Shown here piece by piece: positions 1 to 12,056 of a DNA stretch of 64,000 nt. Within the stretch, counting starts at the first letter, position 1. Each line of letters begins with the position of its first letter. The notes below the pieces were generated by a model. The model searched no databases. It was not told where the DNA came from and worked only from the letters and a program-made list of their open reading frames with translations. The stretch covers positions 6,885,501 through 6,949,500 of the forward strand of contig NC_090285.1 of assembly GCF_037392515.1 (NCBI RefSeq), given 5' to 3'. Source of the stretch: Haliotis asinina (lineage: Eukaryota > Mollusca > Gastropoda > Lepetellida > Haliotidae). A program made the translations under genes and the position numbers.

Positions 1-3000
1 TGTACACTGTACAGAACCTGCAGCCAGGAACATCGTACATGTTCCAGGTCCGAGCCAAGAACGAGATTGGCATCAGCCAGGCCAGTCCTCCCTCAGACAC
101 CATCAGGACACATAGTATGTAACATCACGTTATTGTGATTTGACCTCTATGACAAATTTTTAGTCGCTTCTGATTTAAACAGAGACCACCCAGCTTGTGA
201 CGGTGACTGTAATCTGATGGATGACTCACCTCCAAGACTGAATGTGCTTAGATAGGCCCACTTGCCTTTAGTTCAGTAAACATGCAGCTAGAGATAGTTG
301 CTATGTAGATGAGAAGTTAAAACACCATTTGCAATATCTGTAATGCACATGCTTCACCTGGGTGATTCCAAGACTAATATTTGTATGAGCATTGAAGACT
401 GTCAAGAGGTCCTTGTCATAAACTCAAGTATTAAAGAGTATCTTTTATATTAGAATAATATAGCAATGAAACAATATGAAGGTTGATATGAACACTGTCT
501 GAAAATGTTACTTCAGACAATTTAAGCTATGAACTGTTTCGTGCCTTTTTCAGACAGGGTCTACAGTGCTCCGTCCCGCCCTACTCATTTACGTCTGAGG
601 CCAAGTAGCAACAGTGTAGTTGTTGACTGGGCTCCGCCTCCACCAAGTGACCTTGTGGACGGTTATATCCTCAGCTACGGGAAGGGTATCCCTGACACCC
701 ACAGCACAGTGGTGGACAAGCATCATCTGTCATATACCATTCATCAACTAGGTGAGCGTCTGCTGTGTTACTAACCTCATTCATCCACAGAGTTCTCATG
801 GGCTTGAGGAGCCTGATATTTGGACATTTCACTATGAAGAGGACTGGAATTTGTTTTAGCCAGTGATTTGCCGAAAATGGGCAATGATTTGCAAAAAATG
901 GCCCTATATTTAGCAGGACATACCTAGCAGAAATCAGCAATTTCTCAGAATAAATAATTGTACCTCGAGATCACCCAACAAAAGGAAAACTATGTTCATT
1001 ATGATTCATGTGATGTGATTACACTTGATGTTCTGTATTCTTGTCCAACTGCAGTATTAGTCTTGGCTGTATTTTGTATATTCAGAATTCTGATCACATT
1101 GACAAACATGAATGCCAGAACTTACACTCACTTTAACATAATCATCATAGTGTAGAAATGCATGTTGAGTCTACTGAGGCTTCAGGAACGTCAGTCATCC
1201 CTCCTGTTAGATCTGTAGTCAGTCAGATGTCATCCATCTTTGTCCTCCACAGAGCCAAACACAGAGTATGTGGTGAAACTTGTTGGCTTCAACAAGATTG
1301 GAGTGGGTCAGCCTCTTTATGATGCAGTCAAGACACTCAAAAGTGAGTTTTGTGAAGAACTAACACTATCTGTTGTATAGTCCATCTTGTTTCTTGTTTT
1401 CCTGATTTTCTCCATGTTTTGTATTATTTTGTTTGTTGTTTGTTATTTAAAGCCTCAGTCATACAGCTATATGATGACAGATTGCCTATATGCCTGAAGC
1501 AGGCAATAGTTGTGTGAATATTTGACGCCTGACCCCGCAGAGTTTCGGCTTCCGGGCGAGGTGTTCGCTCTGGTGAAGGTGGCGGATACCCGGCTCCTCA
1601 TAATTCCTTCTAATTTGGCCGATGTCATGAATCCTCTCCTGTCGGGGTCTCGATCACGGTTCGATTTGCCGGAACTTGATCGTAGATACTTGATTGGAGA
1701 TCTCGGCTTATACAACCCCCCTGTGGTGGACCACTGCATTTATGTGTCGGTCACCCTGGGGGGTTTGTCCGGCAGTTCTCTGCCAAGCAGGGGCGTCGTT
1801 TACCACCATTCACTTCAAATGTTACTGCCCTCAAGTCTGCGTATCGATCTTTTGAGGAGCAGTATCGCAATGCTGCACAGTGTCTCAAAGTCACCATTCA
1901 TGCCACGTACACTTTGGTGTTACAGCGCCAGCTGGTGGACAGTGAGGGGGACGAGGGGGAGTGTGCCCCCTTGACCCTGGCACAGCAGCTTACGGAGGTG
2001 CAGTCTCATTTGCATCTCAGATGATGTCTGCTGTCATGGCCCTCTGTAGGCTTTGGCTGTCGGTGGCCCGGTATTCGCCTGCCACACAGCAGGCTCTCAT
2101 AGTGTTACCGTACCGGATGGTTTCTACCCTGTTTCCGGGAGCGGCAATGGTGATTCGAGAGGCCGCGGAGGCTGTCTCCACATTCAAGGATTTTAAAGCC
2201 TTGCTTGAGCAGCCCCACTCGTCTCGTACACGTCCCTCGACCCTTGCCTTGGCATATCCTCAGGCTCCGGCCAAGGACACTGCCAAGTGGATGCAACCAT
2301 TACAGGCGCGTAAGGGCAAGGCTGCTGGGCTTCCCAGTAGTTTGTCCTCCGGTGCCCTTGTTGACCCCGAATCAAGCAGTTGGAGTACTGCCGACGTCGG
2401 GGGTTCATTGCCTGTTACTGCACATCCCTGTGGGTGGCTGCCTTTCTCTCTTCCTGCTGGAATGGGAAAAGGTTACATCCAATCCCCAGGTCCTATCCAC
2501 ACTCAGGGACGGTCACTTACTGTGGAAGCGAGACCCACCTCTCTTTTCCGGGATCCGCTGCACTCCAGAGCCGGCTGTTCCAGAGAAGTCCAAAGTGCTC
2601 TGCGCCAAGGTCCTGTCATTACTTGTCTAGGCGGCGAACGAGGTGGTTCCAAGGGGACAGGAACAAGAGGGATTATATTCCACTTATTTCCTAGTCTCCA
2701 TAAAGGATGGAGGGTTCAGACCTATTCTAAATCTAAAGGGCCAGGAATGTCCTCCTTGGGGTACGGTCACCCACCTACCCACATTCTGTCTGATGAGTTC
2801 AGCATGAAAAGTGAGGTACAAGGTAGATGGTGAGAGTTACCTGCTCTTGGCTGTTAGGGGCCCTGTAGGGGTGGTCTCACAAAACAAAAACGAGTTTTTT
2901 GTTTTGTAAAATATTTATTCAATATTGTTACAACTGTTGTAGGCATTTTAAAATTGACATTTTATTGCTATATATGTACCCCAAGGAGGACATTCTTCAA

Positions 3001-6000
3001 AGAATTCATAACCTCTACAGGTTTGTATAAATTTTACTTTGTAATAACTACAATTTGTTATAAACATTTCAGCTAAATTATATACCAAGTGTGTCCAGGA
3101 CAAAAAGACAATTTGTTACATTCTTCTGTTTATTGTGACTGTGTTTGTGGTTTAATGTGTTAGAAACATTGCAGTTGATGCAGCATAACCCTGGTGTCTA
3201 CTTTGCCAAGTCTCTTTGTTCCAAATTTGCCTGTTCACCATGAACAATGTGACCAGCCCTGCATACGAAGTTTTGTGGCTGTATACTCCCCAGGGAGTTG
3301 AGAATGAATACCAACTTCTCCCTGATTCTTTGTCAGGTGAAACAGTTGGAGGACTTGGAGCATACATATGGATGCACTACAGCTCTGTTTTTTAAAGCTT
3401 GTTTTTTAATGCTTATACTTAAGTAAAACATTCTCAACATTGGGTCCTTCAATACTAAGTCTGAGGATCTATATTGTAAATATTTCAGCACTGAAATATT
3501 AATTTAAAAAAAATAGTATTATTGACTTGCCCATCATATACTATTTTCGAGCACTATGTTACAATATATTACTGTGAGGCTGTTCATTTTAGAGTGGCGC
3601 CGGAACAGTGCACTAACGCCACCAGTCGGGATACACGGCAGCGCCCAGTCTGAATCCTCCATCATAGTGGCGTGGACCGACGGGAACCAAAAGGCAGGGG
3701 TAGAGCTTCCTGACAACTACTTGTACCTGGTACGATACCGTCACAAGCACGAACAGTACCAGTATGTGGACACTTCTGACACCAGCGTACAGATACACAA
3801 ACTCAAGCCATTCACAGAATATGAGGTGTCGGTCCATGTTACAGATGGAAGGGAAAACTCTTCATGGAGCATGTCATCTCTGATTTTGACCCATGAATCA
3901 GGTATGGTGGAACTCATTTAGCCACATTTACAAAATACTGTGTTTGTTAGTCAGTTGTTATCAGTAATTGTTAAAAGTCATTTTTGTTAAATGCCAAAGA
4001 GAGTGAAGCCTTCTCTGACAGAAGTATATACTGGTTATACTATATAACTTAAGCTTGCTATACTTGATTCAAAAACAATTGGGTAAACTTTATAGAAATT
4101 GTTGATATTTTTACTTAAAGAGATATAGCATTTATTTGATCATCCAAAGTCCTTCATACAACCTTTTGAGTTTGTAAACAGTAAACCTTGTGTCAAGAGT
4201 ATAGACAATTCTGCTGACTCTGTAGTGGTTTAGTGATGTCATTTGATTGTGATGTCCTGAATCTGACTTGTCAAGAAGCATTGTCATGATTGTGGAGATA
4301 GCTCTTGGGAGATTTTGCTTTGGATGAAAAATTCAATATTTACAGCACCTGCCACACAACCCACAGACCTCACTGTTCTCAGCGACACACAGGACTCCAT
4401 TGCCATTTACTGGCAGCCCCCAACCCAGGCCAATGGGGTCATCACAGGTACGGTCATCTGTCTAAGACAGTAATCTTAGTTTGAATGGCATGACAATAAT
4501 GCTGTAGAAATATATTCAGGCCTTTGTTAGAGCTTCCTTGTATGTAGCCATGGTAACGTAATCCATAAATTATATATGCTCAGTGTGAGATGATCAGAGA
4601 GAGTTTACAGATGGAGTAACTGAGTTCTTTAATCCATGTTACCATTGTGTCACAAATTCATGAAACACTGTTTGCATACATTTATCCCTTGTATGTAAAA
4701 CCTCTGATTGCATGGCAGATCTCTTCTTTTCTGAAGAACTGGATGTTGACATATGGGATCTGTTGAAACATGCAAGATATTGTGATGATCATGTGTGGTA
4801 AAATTATCACTCAGAAAATACATGCTCATGTAATATAAGACCCAAAATGTTTACACACGTGTGATCTAATCACCTCAGGCTACACAGTTCTCTACACCAC
4901 TAACAAAACATTGGATGACAGAGATTGGATGGTGATGCAGGCGCTAGGCGAAGATCTGTCCACCCGCCTGAACAATGTGAAGCCAAGGCAGACGTATTAC
5001 TTCAAGGTGCAGGCTCGGAACAGGAAGGGTTATGGACCATTCTCTAATGTTGTCGCCTTCACCACCTCGGCAGCAGGTAATGTTTAACAGTCCTTGATTT
5101 GTATGTGTATGGCTTAATTTTCCCCTAGAAGCTCCAGTAATAACATTTCATGCTCATTGTCAGTGAGTGAGTGAGTGAGTTTACTGTTACGCTGCCTTTA
5201 GCAATATTTCAGCAATATCATAGTGGAGGATACCAGAAATGGGCCTCACACATTGTACCTGTGGGATGTATTGAACCCAGTCTTGGTGTAACGAGTAAAC
5301 ACTTTACCACATTGGCTACCCCAGTGGTGATGTTGTAACTGATGTTGGGATAAGTGTTATATCCAAGCAGAGTTAGGATTAATCAAGTTGTTGTTTGGTT
5401 CCCAGCTCCAGGCACAGCACCATCAGACATCACTGTGACAGTTGCAGATGACAAAGGTGACACTGCTCTGATCAGCTGGCAACCTCCTGCCATTCCTAAT
5501 GGCATCATCACAGGTAACTATGGTAACAAAGGGTGGTTCAAGACTGTGCATGTCAGAATTACCAGGGAAGTGTACAGCTGTTATGAAAGCAACAAGCACT
5601 GGTATAACAAACCCTTCATTCAAAATCTTGAGCAGGAGATCCTGGTGCTAAGAAGGGAAACAACTCCTGTGATGTTTTTTTTTTTGTGTTTTCAGAGCTG
5701 TGTAAGGTAGTGTTGTCTCTGTTGCCAAAGAGATGGTTGTGGTGTTGTCAGAGAGATGGATGCGGTGTTGTGAGAGAGAGGGATGCAGTGTTGGGAGAGA
5801 AATGGTTGTGTTGCCAGAGACATGGATATAGTGTTGTGAGAGAGATGGTTGTGGTGTTGTCAGAGATGGTTGTGGTGTTGTGAGGGATATGATTGTGTTC
5901 TCAGAGAGAAAGCTTTTGATGTTGTCAGAGAAATGTTTCTGGTATTTTCAGAGAGATGCTTGTGGTTATCTCACTGAACACACCTCCATTGCAGGCTACC

Positions 6001-9000
6001 TGATCTACTACTCCACGGATGATACAAAGCCGGACAGGGACTGGGTGTTGGAGGGCGTGCTGGGTGACACCCTGACCTCCATCATCACCGACCTCACTCC
6101 CTGCACCAAGTACTTCTTCAAGATACAAGCGCGGAATGAGGAGGGATATGGACCTCTGTCTCGCTCATCCATGATCAGAACATCTGGCACAGGTAATCTC
6201 TCCTGTAGTCTATTGCTTGATGCTTCTCATTGTCTGCAGCATATATATATTTCCTCAGTGCAACAAGTATATATACACCGCATGATTTTAGAGATTTACA
6301 AAAATTCTTTGTTTACTGCTAGACACAATTTCTTTAGTACAGTGGATGGAAGGTCAAACATACCGTCGATCAAGTATTTTGAAAATATCTTGAATATTCA
6401 AAAATAGTCTTCTATTTTCATTTGAGGCCCTGCATCATGTGTGCATATGAACTCCATACAAGGTTGTTTTATGAAGTGTGGGAAGCAGGTGTCAAATTTG
6501 GTGGTTTGCTGGGGACAAATTTGAACCCATATCTTCACACTGTTTTGTCCAAATGTCCTTTATAGGGGATGTAGTCTGCTCACCAGAGACAAGAGCCACG
6601 TACAACAAGTTACCTCCAGTGGGTCTCAAGGCCCGCAAGATTACTGCTGAATCAGCACTTCTCACCTGGAAAGACACTCAAAAGAAGGGACACCACAAAG
6701 AAAACATTGAATACATCGTCCGGTACAAGAGTGTAAAGCCATCGCTGGACTCAAGCTTTAAGAACCTATCTGTTCATGACCCATTCGTTGTGATTGGTGA
6801 GCTTGAGGCCAATACGGAATATGAGATGTCTGTCATGTCGGTACGGTATGGTGAGCACAGCCCATGGAGCATGACGCTTGCAGTCAAGACTAAAGAAACA
6901 GGTAGTTACAGCATATATTTCTATTATTTATGGTATATATATATATATATATATATTTGGCATCATCTGTGAGCGAGGACATTCAAATGTCCATCCTTCA
7001 GTGTGTCGACATCCTGTCTGATTAATTTTAAGTATGAACTAGGAAATCTACATTTTGCTGAATGCTCCTTGCAAATCTCAAAAACAATTAAAATTAGATG
7101 AGAATTAGAATTCCTCCTTTTAAAACTGCATATCAGTCACAAACGAAAACACATTCAACACATTCTAAAGTTATATAATCGTGTGATTATAAATTCAATT
7201 TCCCCCAAAATATGATAAATTTTTATTGTTTCCTGAACATTTCAAATATACTCTCTGCCTTTTTCATCCGACTGACAAAAATTAAAGAGCAATTCAAATG
7301 TAATTTTAGAGATAATTGTTCTGTCAGAGTGAGTTTGATTTACACATACATCTTGTAGGCTGTCCTTATGAATGTGTGAATATATACAGCATGTTATATA
7401 TATATATATCACAAATGAAATTGCACATGTCAAATTACCTGTGAAACATATTTTTAAATACCCATACTTTTTTTGAGCAGTATATTCACACATTCATAAG
7501 GACAGCCTACAAGATGTATATATAGTTTTATGCTGCTTTTTAGCAATATTCCAGCAACATCATGGCGGGTAATACCAGAAATAGGTTTCACACACTGTAC
7601 CTATTTGGGGAATCAAACCTGCATTTTCAGCGTGGTGAGCGAATGCTTTAGCCACTATGCTATCCCCCAATATAAACATGGAGCATCAGCTGGTACCATT
7701 ACATGCCTCGAGGGTGATATGTCGCAGGAAAATTTACACAACTGACCATCTGTTGTAGCACCTGGAGGTCCACCGGAAGACGTTACTGTGACAGCAGTCT
7801 CAGGGAGCAACCATGGCACTGTGATTGTCACTTGGCAGCCACCAGCCAAGACTAATGGTTTAATTACAGGTAGGGCAACTGTACCACAGGTAGTGATGGT
7901 GATTGATGTTGTATGTGGCTCTTTAATCTTTAAGTGTTTTATGACTTAAAAAATTCCGTGCCCAGTGATGGGATTTGAACTACAGACTTTCTGATCAGGA
8001 TCGGACACCTTGTCCACGTGACCAAAGAACTTAACAGAGCAAACTGACAAGATAGGGAAGTCCAACATGATACACCATTGTCTAATCTGTATCCATGGAA
8101 ACTGTGCATCTGCAGTTTTTTAGGGGTTTTTACGTGATGCTCCTTTGTTACCATGTTGAGTTACCATAGCAACTGTTGCTCCAGGGTACCTGGTGTACTA
8201 CACAGCGACAGAGGATGCTGAGACACAAGACTGGGTGATGGAGGGGGTTGGAGGGGATCGTCTGTCCATTGTGATCAAGGACCTGACCCCTGACACACAA
8301 TATTACATCAAGGTGCAGGCACGAAACAGGAAGGGGTTTGGTCCGATGTCAAAGGTTGTCAAGTATACTGTCTCCGAAGCAGGATGTACAGGTGAGCCAG
8401 TAACAGCATGTTATTATTGCTATAGGATATTTATAAAGCTCACATATCCAAGCAACTATTGCTTGCTCAAGGTGCCAGTATTTTGCTTCCCTGGATCATT
8501 GGATGTAAACCTCAGTGTCACATTGTATTATCAATTTGAGCTCCCTGTGGAATATACAACTCTTGCTGCCACAAGGCACATCGAGTGTATTGTGGCTCTC
8601 TCATCCTAACGAGGTACCCAGTTCACAGCTGGGTGGACTGGGACACACAGTCACTGTTCTTTGTCCAGGTTTACTGCACATTGCAACTAGGTGTTTGCAT
8701 GTATTCATGTGGCCACCATCTGGACATGTATCAACAGATTCGTAGGTTCTTTCAAGTGCACAGGGTTGTGTACTGCATACTAGTGGCTGTGACAACTTTG
8801 AAAGAATCTGCACACCAAGTTGACTCCAAGTGGGCTTGATCCCAACACCTCAATCTTGCTGGATCACAAGCCTGGCACTTTAACCACCCACTGCTTGCCC
8901 ACTGCACCCCCCATATAAGAATGTACTGTTACATAAATATTATGTGAAATGTGTGTGCATGCGTATATCTGTCTGTGTCCTTGTGGGTATTGGTGTATGA

Positions 9001-9604
9001 CTTTGGGCAGTGGGGTGGCAGTGGGGTTTCCCAAGTTGACAGATATGGGGTATCCATCATAGAATGCAACGTGCATGTGTACATGTCACTCTGCATGCCT
9101 ATATAGTGTAGTATGTGATGACATTAAAGCAGCCATATCCTTGGTCAGTCAGCTCTGATGATGACAAACAAGCATACTGCCCAATGTGCGTTATGGGTTA
9201 AAGTGGTTCCTCAGCAACAGGACGTTGTGGGAGCTGTCTACATGATCACCTGACTTGGTGACTGGATTGATGATGTGTCCTATAAGGTTATTTCTTAATA
9301 TATAGATCACTGGCTTAAAGACTGGCATACTACACCTGGAACAGTAGTCAGGAAAACCTGTATAGGGACCATAGCTAACCTGGCTAAGAATGTTTCCAGT
9401 GTTTGGCAGGATCACGTTCTTTATGAAAATATTTCTTTATCTTCAGAACCAGGATGTTCGCGTCCCACAAACCCTTGCAAGAATAGTCCTTGTCCTCGGG
9501 GTACTACCTGTGTCACCATGGAGACTGATGATGCCAGGTATGTTTGTGTGTGCAGTGATGGGAAGATGCGCACAGACTGCACTATGGAAGATGGCCTGTT
9601 GTAG
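1..9604 (+). CDS. NEO1-like: DCC/neogenin-family netrin-receptor-like protein, 3' part, with duplicated FN3 modules and a terminal EGF-like exon
   Basis: Partial gene; the 5' end lies left of the window. Exons: 1-114, 554-751, 1253-1342, 3593-3901, 4346-4447, 4879-5076, 5406-5513, 5995-6192, 6566-6901, 7759-7869, 8185-8391, 9447-9604. All have GT-AG borders and every intron is phase 1, so the frame stays open. The first exon is the C-terminal half of an FN3 domain. Next come FN4 (554-1342), FN5 (3593-3901, with the family's W-S-M strand), FN6 (4346-5076, with YYFKVQARNRKGYGP), a second FN6 (5406-6192), a second FN5 (6566-6901) and a third FN6 (7759-8391). FN4-FN6 follow vertebrate DCC/neogenin closely, as I recall those sequences. 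DCC and neogenin are membrane receptors for netrin and RGM guidance cues. Here the last exon encodes a six-cysteine EGF-like unit and a stop, with no membrane segment. A usual DCC cytoplasmic tail with P1-P3 motifs was not found. Family is confident; the end structure is less so. Confidence 0.85.
1505..3000 (+). mobile_element. DIRS-type (tyrosine-recombinase) retrotransposon fossil, 5' part
   Basis: It sits in the neogenin-like intron between 1342 and 3593 and is locally GC-richer than the surrounding intron. Two parts can be recognised: a gag-like region (about 1510-2400), and the lead-in and start of a DIRS-class reverse transcriptase (about 2450-2750) with a 'W...TSNP.VL' stretch and a 'VSIKDGGFRPILNL' strand. 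The rest of the reverse transcriptase, the RNase H and the tyrosine recombinase are absent. The sequence GTACCCCAAGGAGGACATTC near 2977-2996 is an inverted copy of sequence at about 2745-2765, in line with the inverted repeats of this class. The copy is truncated and broken, with a few breaks in what remains, and is inactive. Probably moderately old. Outer boundaries are approximate. Confidence 0.6.
5163..5323 (+). mobile_element. tRNA-headed abalone-type SINE copy
   Basis: It starts with a (GTGA)n run and then shows the recurring core (tttagcaatatttcagcaatatca), 'ccagaaatgggcctcacacattgtacc', and a degraded B-box/anticodon-arm-like end finishing 'ggctacccca'. Intronic in the neogenin-like gene. 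Divergent from the best copy at 41461-41632, hence older. Confidence 0.75.
5690..5978 (+). repeat. Intronic minisatellite, about 24-bp unit
   Basis: A degenerate tandem array of a G/T-rich unit close to agagagatggttgtggtgttgtc, repeated about 11-12 times. It fills the last part of the intron before the exon at 5995 and ends only about 17 bp from the acceptor. It therefore replaces the usual pyrimidine tract upstream of the acceptor with purine-rich DNA. Confidence 0.75.
6930..6958. repeat. (TA)n microsatellite
   Basis: A run of TA dinucleotides just inside the intron after the 6901 donor. Confidence 0.85.
7347..7519. repeat. Near-perfect inverted repeat (arms about 39-41 bp)
   Basis: Arms at 7347-7386 and 7480-7518 are reverse complements; the only difference is one extra TA pair in the left arm. 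The loop is about 93 bp. Core of the right arm: cacattcataaggacagcc. The structure abuts the SINE that begins at about 7523. It could be a foldback element or a recent inverted duplication. Confidence 0.8.
7523..7668 (+). mobile_element. tRNA-headed abalone-type SINE copy
   Basis: Core 'tttttagcaatattccagcaa', then 'gataccagaaatagg'-like sequence, a degraded 'ggggaatcaaacctgc' B-box and a 'tttagccactatgctatccccc' end. Intronic, diverged. Confidence 0.75.
7963..8035 (-). mobile_element. tRNA-like SINE head (second SINE type)
   Basis: On the minus strand it reads ...gtctgtagttcaaatcccatc..., a B-box (GTTCAAATCC) with an upstream D-arm-like segment (cacgtggacaaggtg). It lies within an intron and lacks a CCA end or a clean cloverleaf, so it is a SINE relic rather than a tRNA gene. 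Confidence 0.4.
9447..9604 (+). CDS. EGF-like terminal coding exon of the neogenin-like gene (possible secreted isoform)
   Basis: This exon joins the 8391 donor in phase 1 after a good acceptor (tttcttatcttcag). It encodes an EGF-like unit with cysteines in the order NPC, SPC, TTC, YVC, VC, TDC, plus one extra upstream Cys. The stop follows seven residues after the sixth cysteine, so the module is complete when the exon is read through. An internal CAG|GTATGT at 9537/9538 could be a donor but would cut the EGF in half and leave phase 2, unlike every other intron here. I therefore prefer read-through to the stop at 9602-9604. No membrane anchor is encoded. Confidence 0.6.
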
Positions 9605-10569
9605 TAACCACCTGTCTAGTACAGGTCTCCATCATCTCACAAGGGTGGTCAGACTACTTAAATTATGTGTTCAAATGTGTGAAGCTGAAGGTTTTATGTT
9701 GACCTTTCAAGCAAATGTTCTTGCATGAAATCTCAACTATCAGGGGACATAACTCTTGTGTACTTAAATTCAACGTCTCGTTTTGTTGGTCAGTGATGTT
9801 TGTTATGTTTTTCAGATATATTGTTGAACAAATTAAAAAGTTCTGTAAGCAGTGTATCTGATAAAAAATTCAGTTTGAAAATTTAAGCTTTGTAAACATT
9901 CCATGTCTGAATTATGAAAGGTTGGTAATTTTCGAACAAACAAGCAGAAAGCAGTCGGTGAATGAAACATAAATCATTTTGTGAAATTATTTGCTCTGAG
10001 CATTTATAAAATAAGTGTGCACTAACATTTCTTAATTGGTAACTAAACAAGTAACAATATTTTTAAAAAATTCTTATGATATTTTTTATGTGCCATAACA
10101 CCAAATTGTTAACCATCAAGTGTCACAACCAAGAGTTTGTCAACACATTGTCAACAGTTAAGGTATGAACTCTACCTGGGATGTCCCTGGTGTTGACATC
10201 ATTGTCACAAGTACATTTATGGATCATAATAATCATTGATGTATCCCTACTTAACAGGATATATTGCTTTTATAGGTGGGACATAGCAAGTTATTTTTGT
10301 ATTGTTTATATTACCTTCTATTATTTCATTTACCTGTGTTTATATACTGATGATATATGATGATATACTAATGATATATCAGGGTATAGAACTCCCAAAG
10401 ATTTCAGCCAGACCACAGGGCTGGTTACATGTAAAACTGGTCAGCCCTGACCAGAACTTACCTGCCCACAAAACATGACTGATATACAAGATAAAATTTT
10501 ATGCCAACTCCTGGACAGATACATTTGAGAATCTGGCAATCCTGTCTGGCCGATTTGGCAGGCAGGTAT

Positions 10570-10815
10570 TTCGAAGATTGGATATATGATGATTTACTGA
10601 TGATATATGATAGTATACTGATGGTATGTGATGATATATGAAAATATATTGATATACTGATGGTGTATGATGACACAAGAAGATATATCAATATGCTGAT
10701 GATATATGAAGATATATTGATATACTGATGATATATGAAGATATGTTGATATACTGATGGTATATGATAATATATGAAGATAGTTTGATATATGATGATA
10801 CACTGATATGTGATG
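10570..10815. repeat. AT-rich minisatellite (gatatatgatgatatactgatg-type unit)
   Basis: Repeated variants of 'gatatatgaagatatattgatatactgatg', roughly 20-35 bp per unit, with short outlying copies near 10340-10380. Confidence 0.7.
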
Positions 10816-11952
10816 ATATGGGATTATGTGTTGTGTTATCCATTGTCACATGTCTGTATAATGTTGGTAACAAAGTCGGAACGTAGGACGTAGGTGTTGT
10901 ATGTGCAAGTATACTCTGTACCTACTTGGACACATCAATATTTGCATATTGTGACAATACTCCTGTTATATATAACTTTCCAAAAGAGGAGGCAGTAATA
11001 CTTGTTTTTATTCTTCTATCAAAGCGATATTTGAGAAGATGAATTTGATCAATCATAAAATTAGAAAAATCAAAATAAGAAATCAATCTTGTTAATCAGT
11101 TCTAATCTAATCAAAATATATTCTCATCCAATCAAAATGCACTGTTGCTGTGGATATGTGATTCTGATGGATGTCACCACACTTTGCTGTTGGTCTTTTA
11201 GTTGCCAGAAGTTGAATGACAGATTACTGCATTGGCTAAGACAGCAACTGTGTAAGACTTCTGTTTTGTAACAGCAAGTTGCTTTCATATGCTGTCAACT
11301 TCCATTTTGTTAATTCCTCCTACATTGTATGATCATTAATCATATATGGGCATTGGATATTATAGTGTTTTAGCTACAAGTAGTGTCAGTACACATGTAA
11401 CAGTAGCTTTCACACACAGGGGTAACATACAGCCTTGACTGTTGTTTTGGTGTAACTGTGTGAATATCACTGTTAACACTGTGTGTGTGGTCGTGACACT
11501 TTCCTTGTAGAAACCTAAAAATCTCAGCTTGCCAAAACATTTTTATTATGTTGAAATTGCTTGCAGATTAGACTGGCTTTTGTTTATATTGATTTATATT
11601 GAATTACATGTTTATGTTGTGATGAGGAGAACTGGAAAAAACAAAAACAAACTCGTTACAATCTGATTTGTTACTCGGATGTCATTCCCCTTTGTAAAGA
11701 CCTGAGGAAACCTTCATAGGAGGTCATGTCAAGTGATCTTTCCAGTCAGCCAATCAGTGATGAGACCTTTTATTTCCAATATGTGCCAGCCATGAATTCA
11801 CTTTTTTCAAAAACGAAAAGAGGTCAGAATACATTGTGAGTTATGCAGATGTAGATATTTTAAGCATCTGGTTGCTTCTGAGTCTGAAGGATCAACACCC
11901 AAATTAGTTAGAAAGGGGTGTAAACATGTATTTTTTAAAACTAACTCTAGGG

Positions 11953-12056
11953 TGAATGAATGGGTTTAGTTTTACACTGCCTTTCGTAATATGGCAATGG
12001 ATCTATGGTGTGTCAAGCAAACAGTTTAACCACAAGGCTACCGCACTGCCCCAAAC
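11953..12056 (+). mobile_element. Damaged tRNA-headed SINE copy
   Basis: Recognisable start 'ggtttagttttacactgcctttcgtaatat' and end 'gtttaaccacaaggctaccgcactgcccc'; the middle third is missing. Confidence 0.6.

Noticed and set aside
5354-5710. 118-codon frame reading past the FN6b first exon
   Set aside because: Only 5406-5513 is coding; the frame runs through a clear GTAACT donor into the intron.
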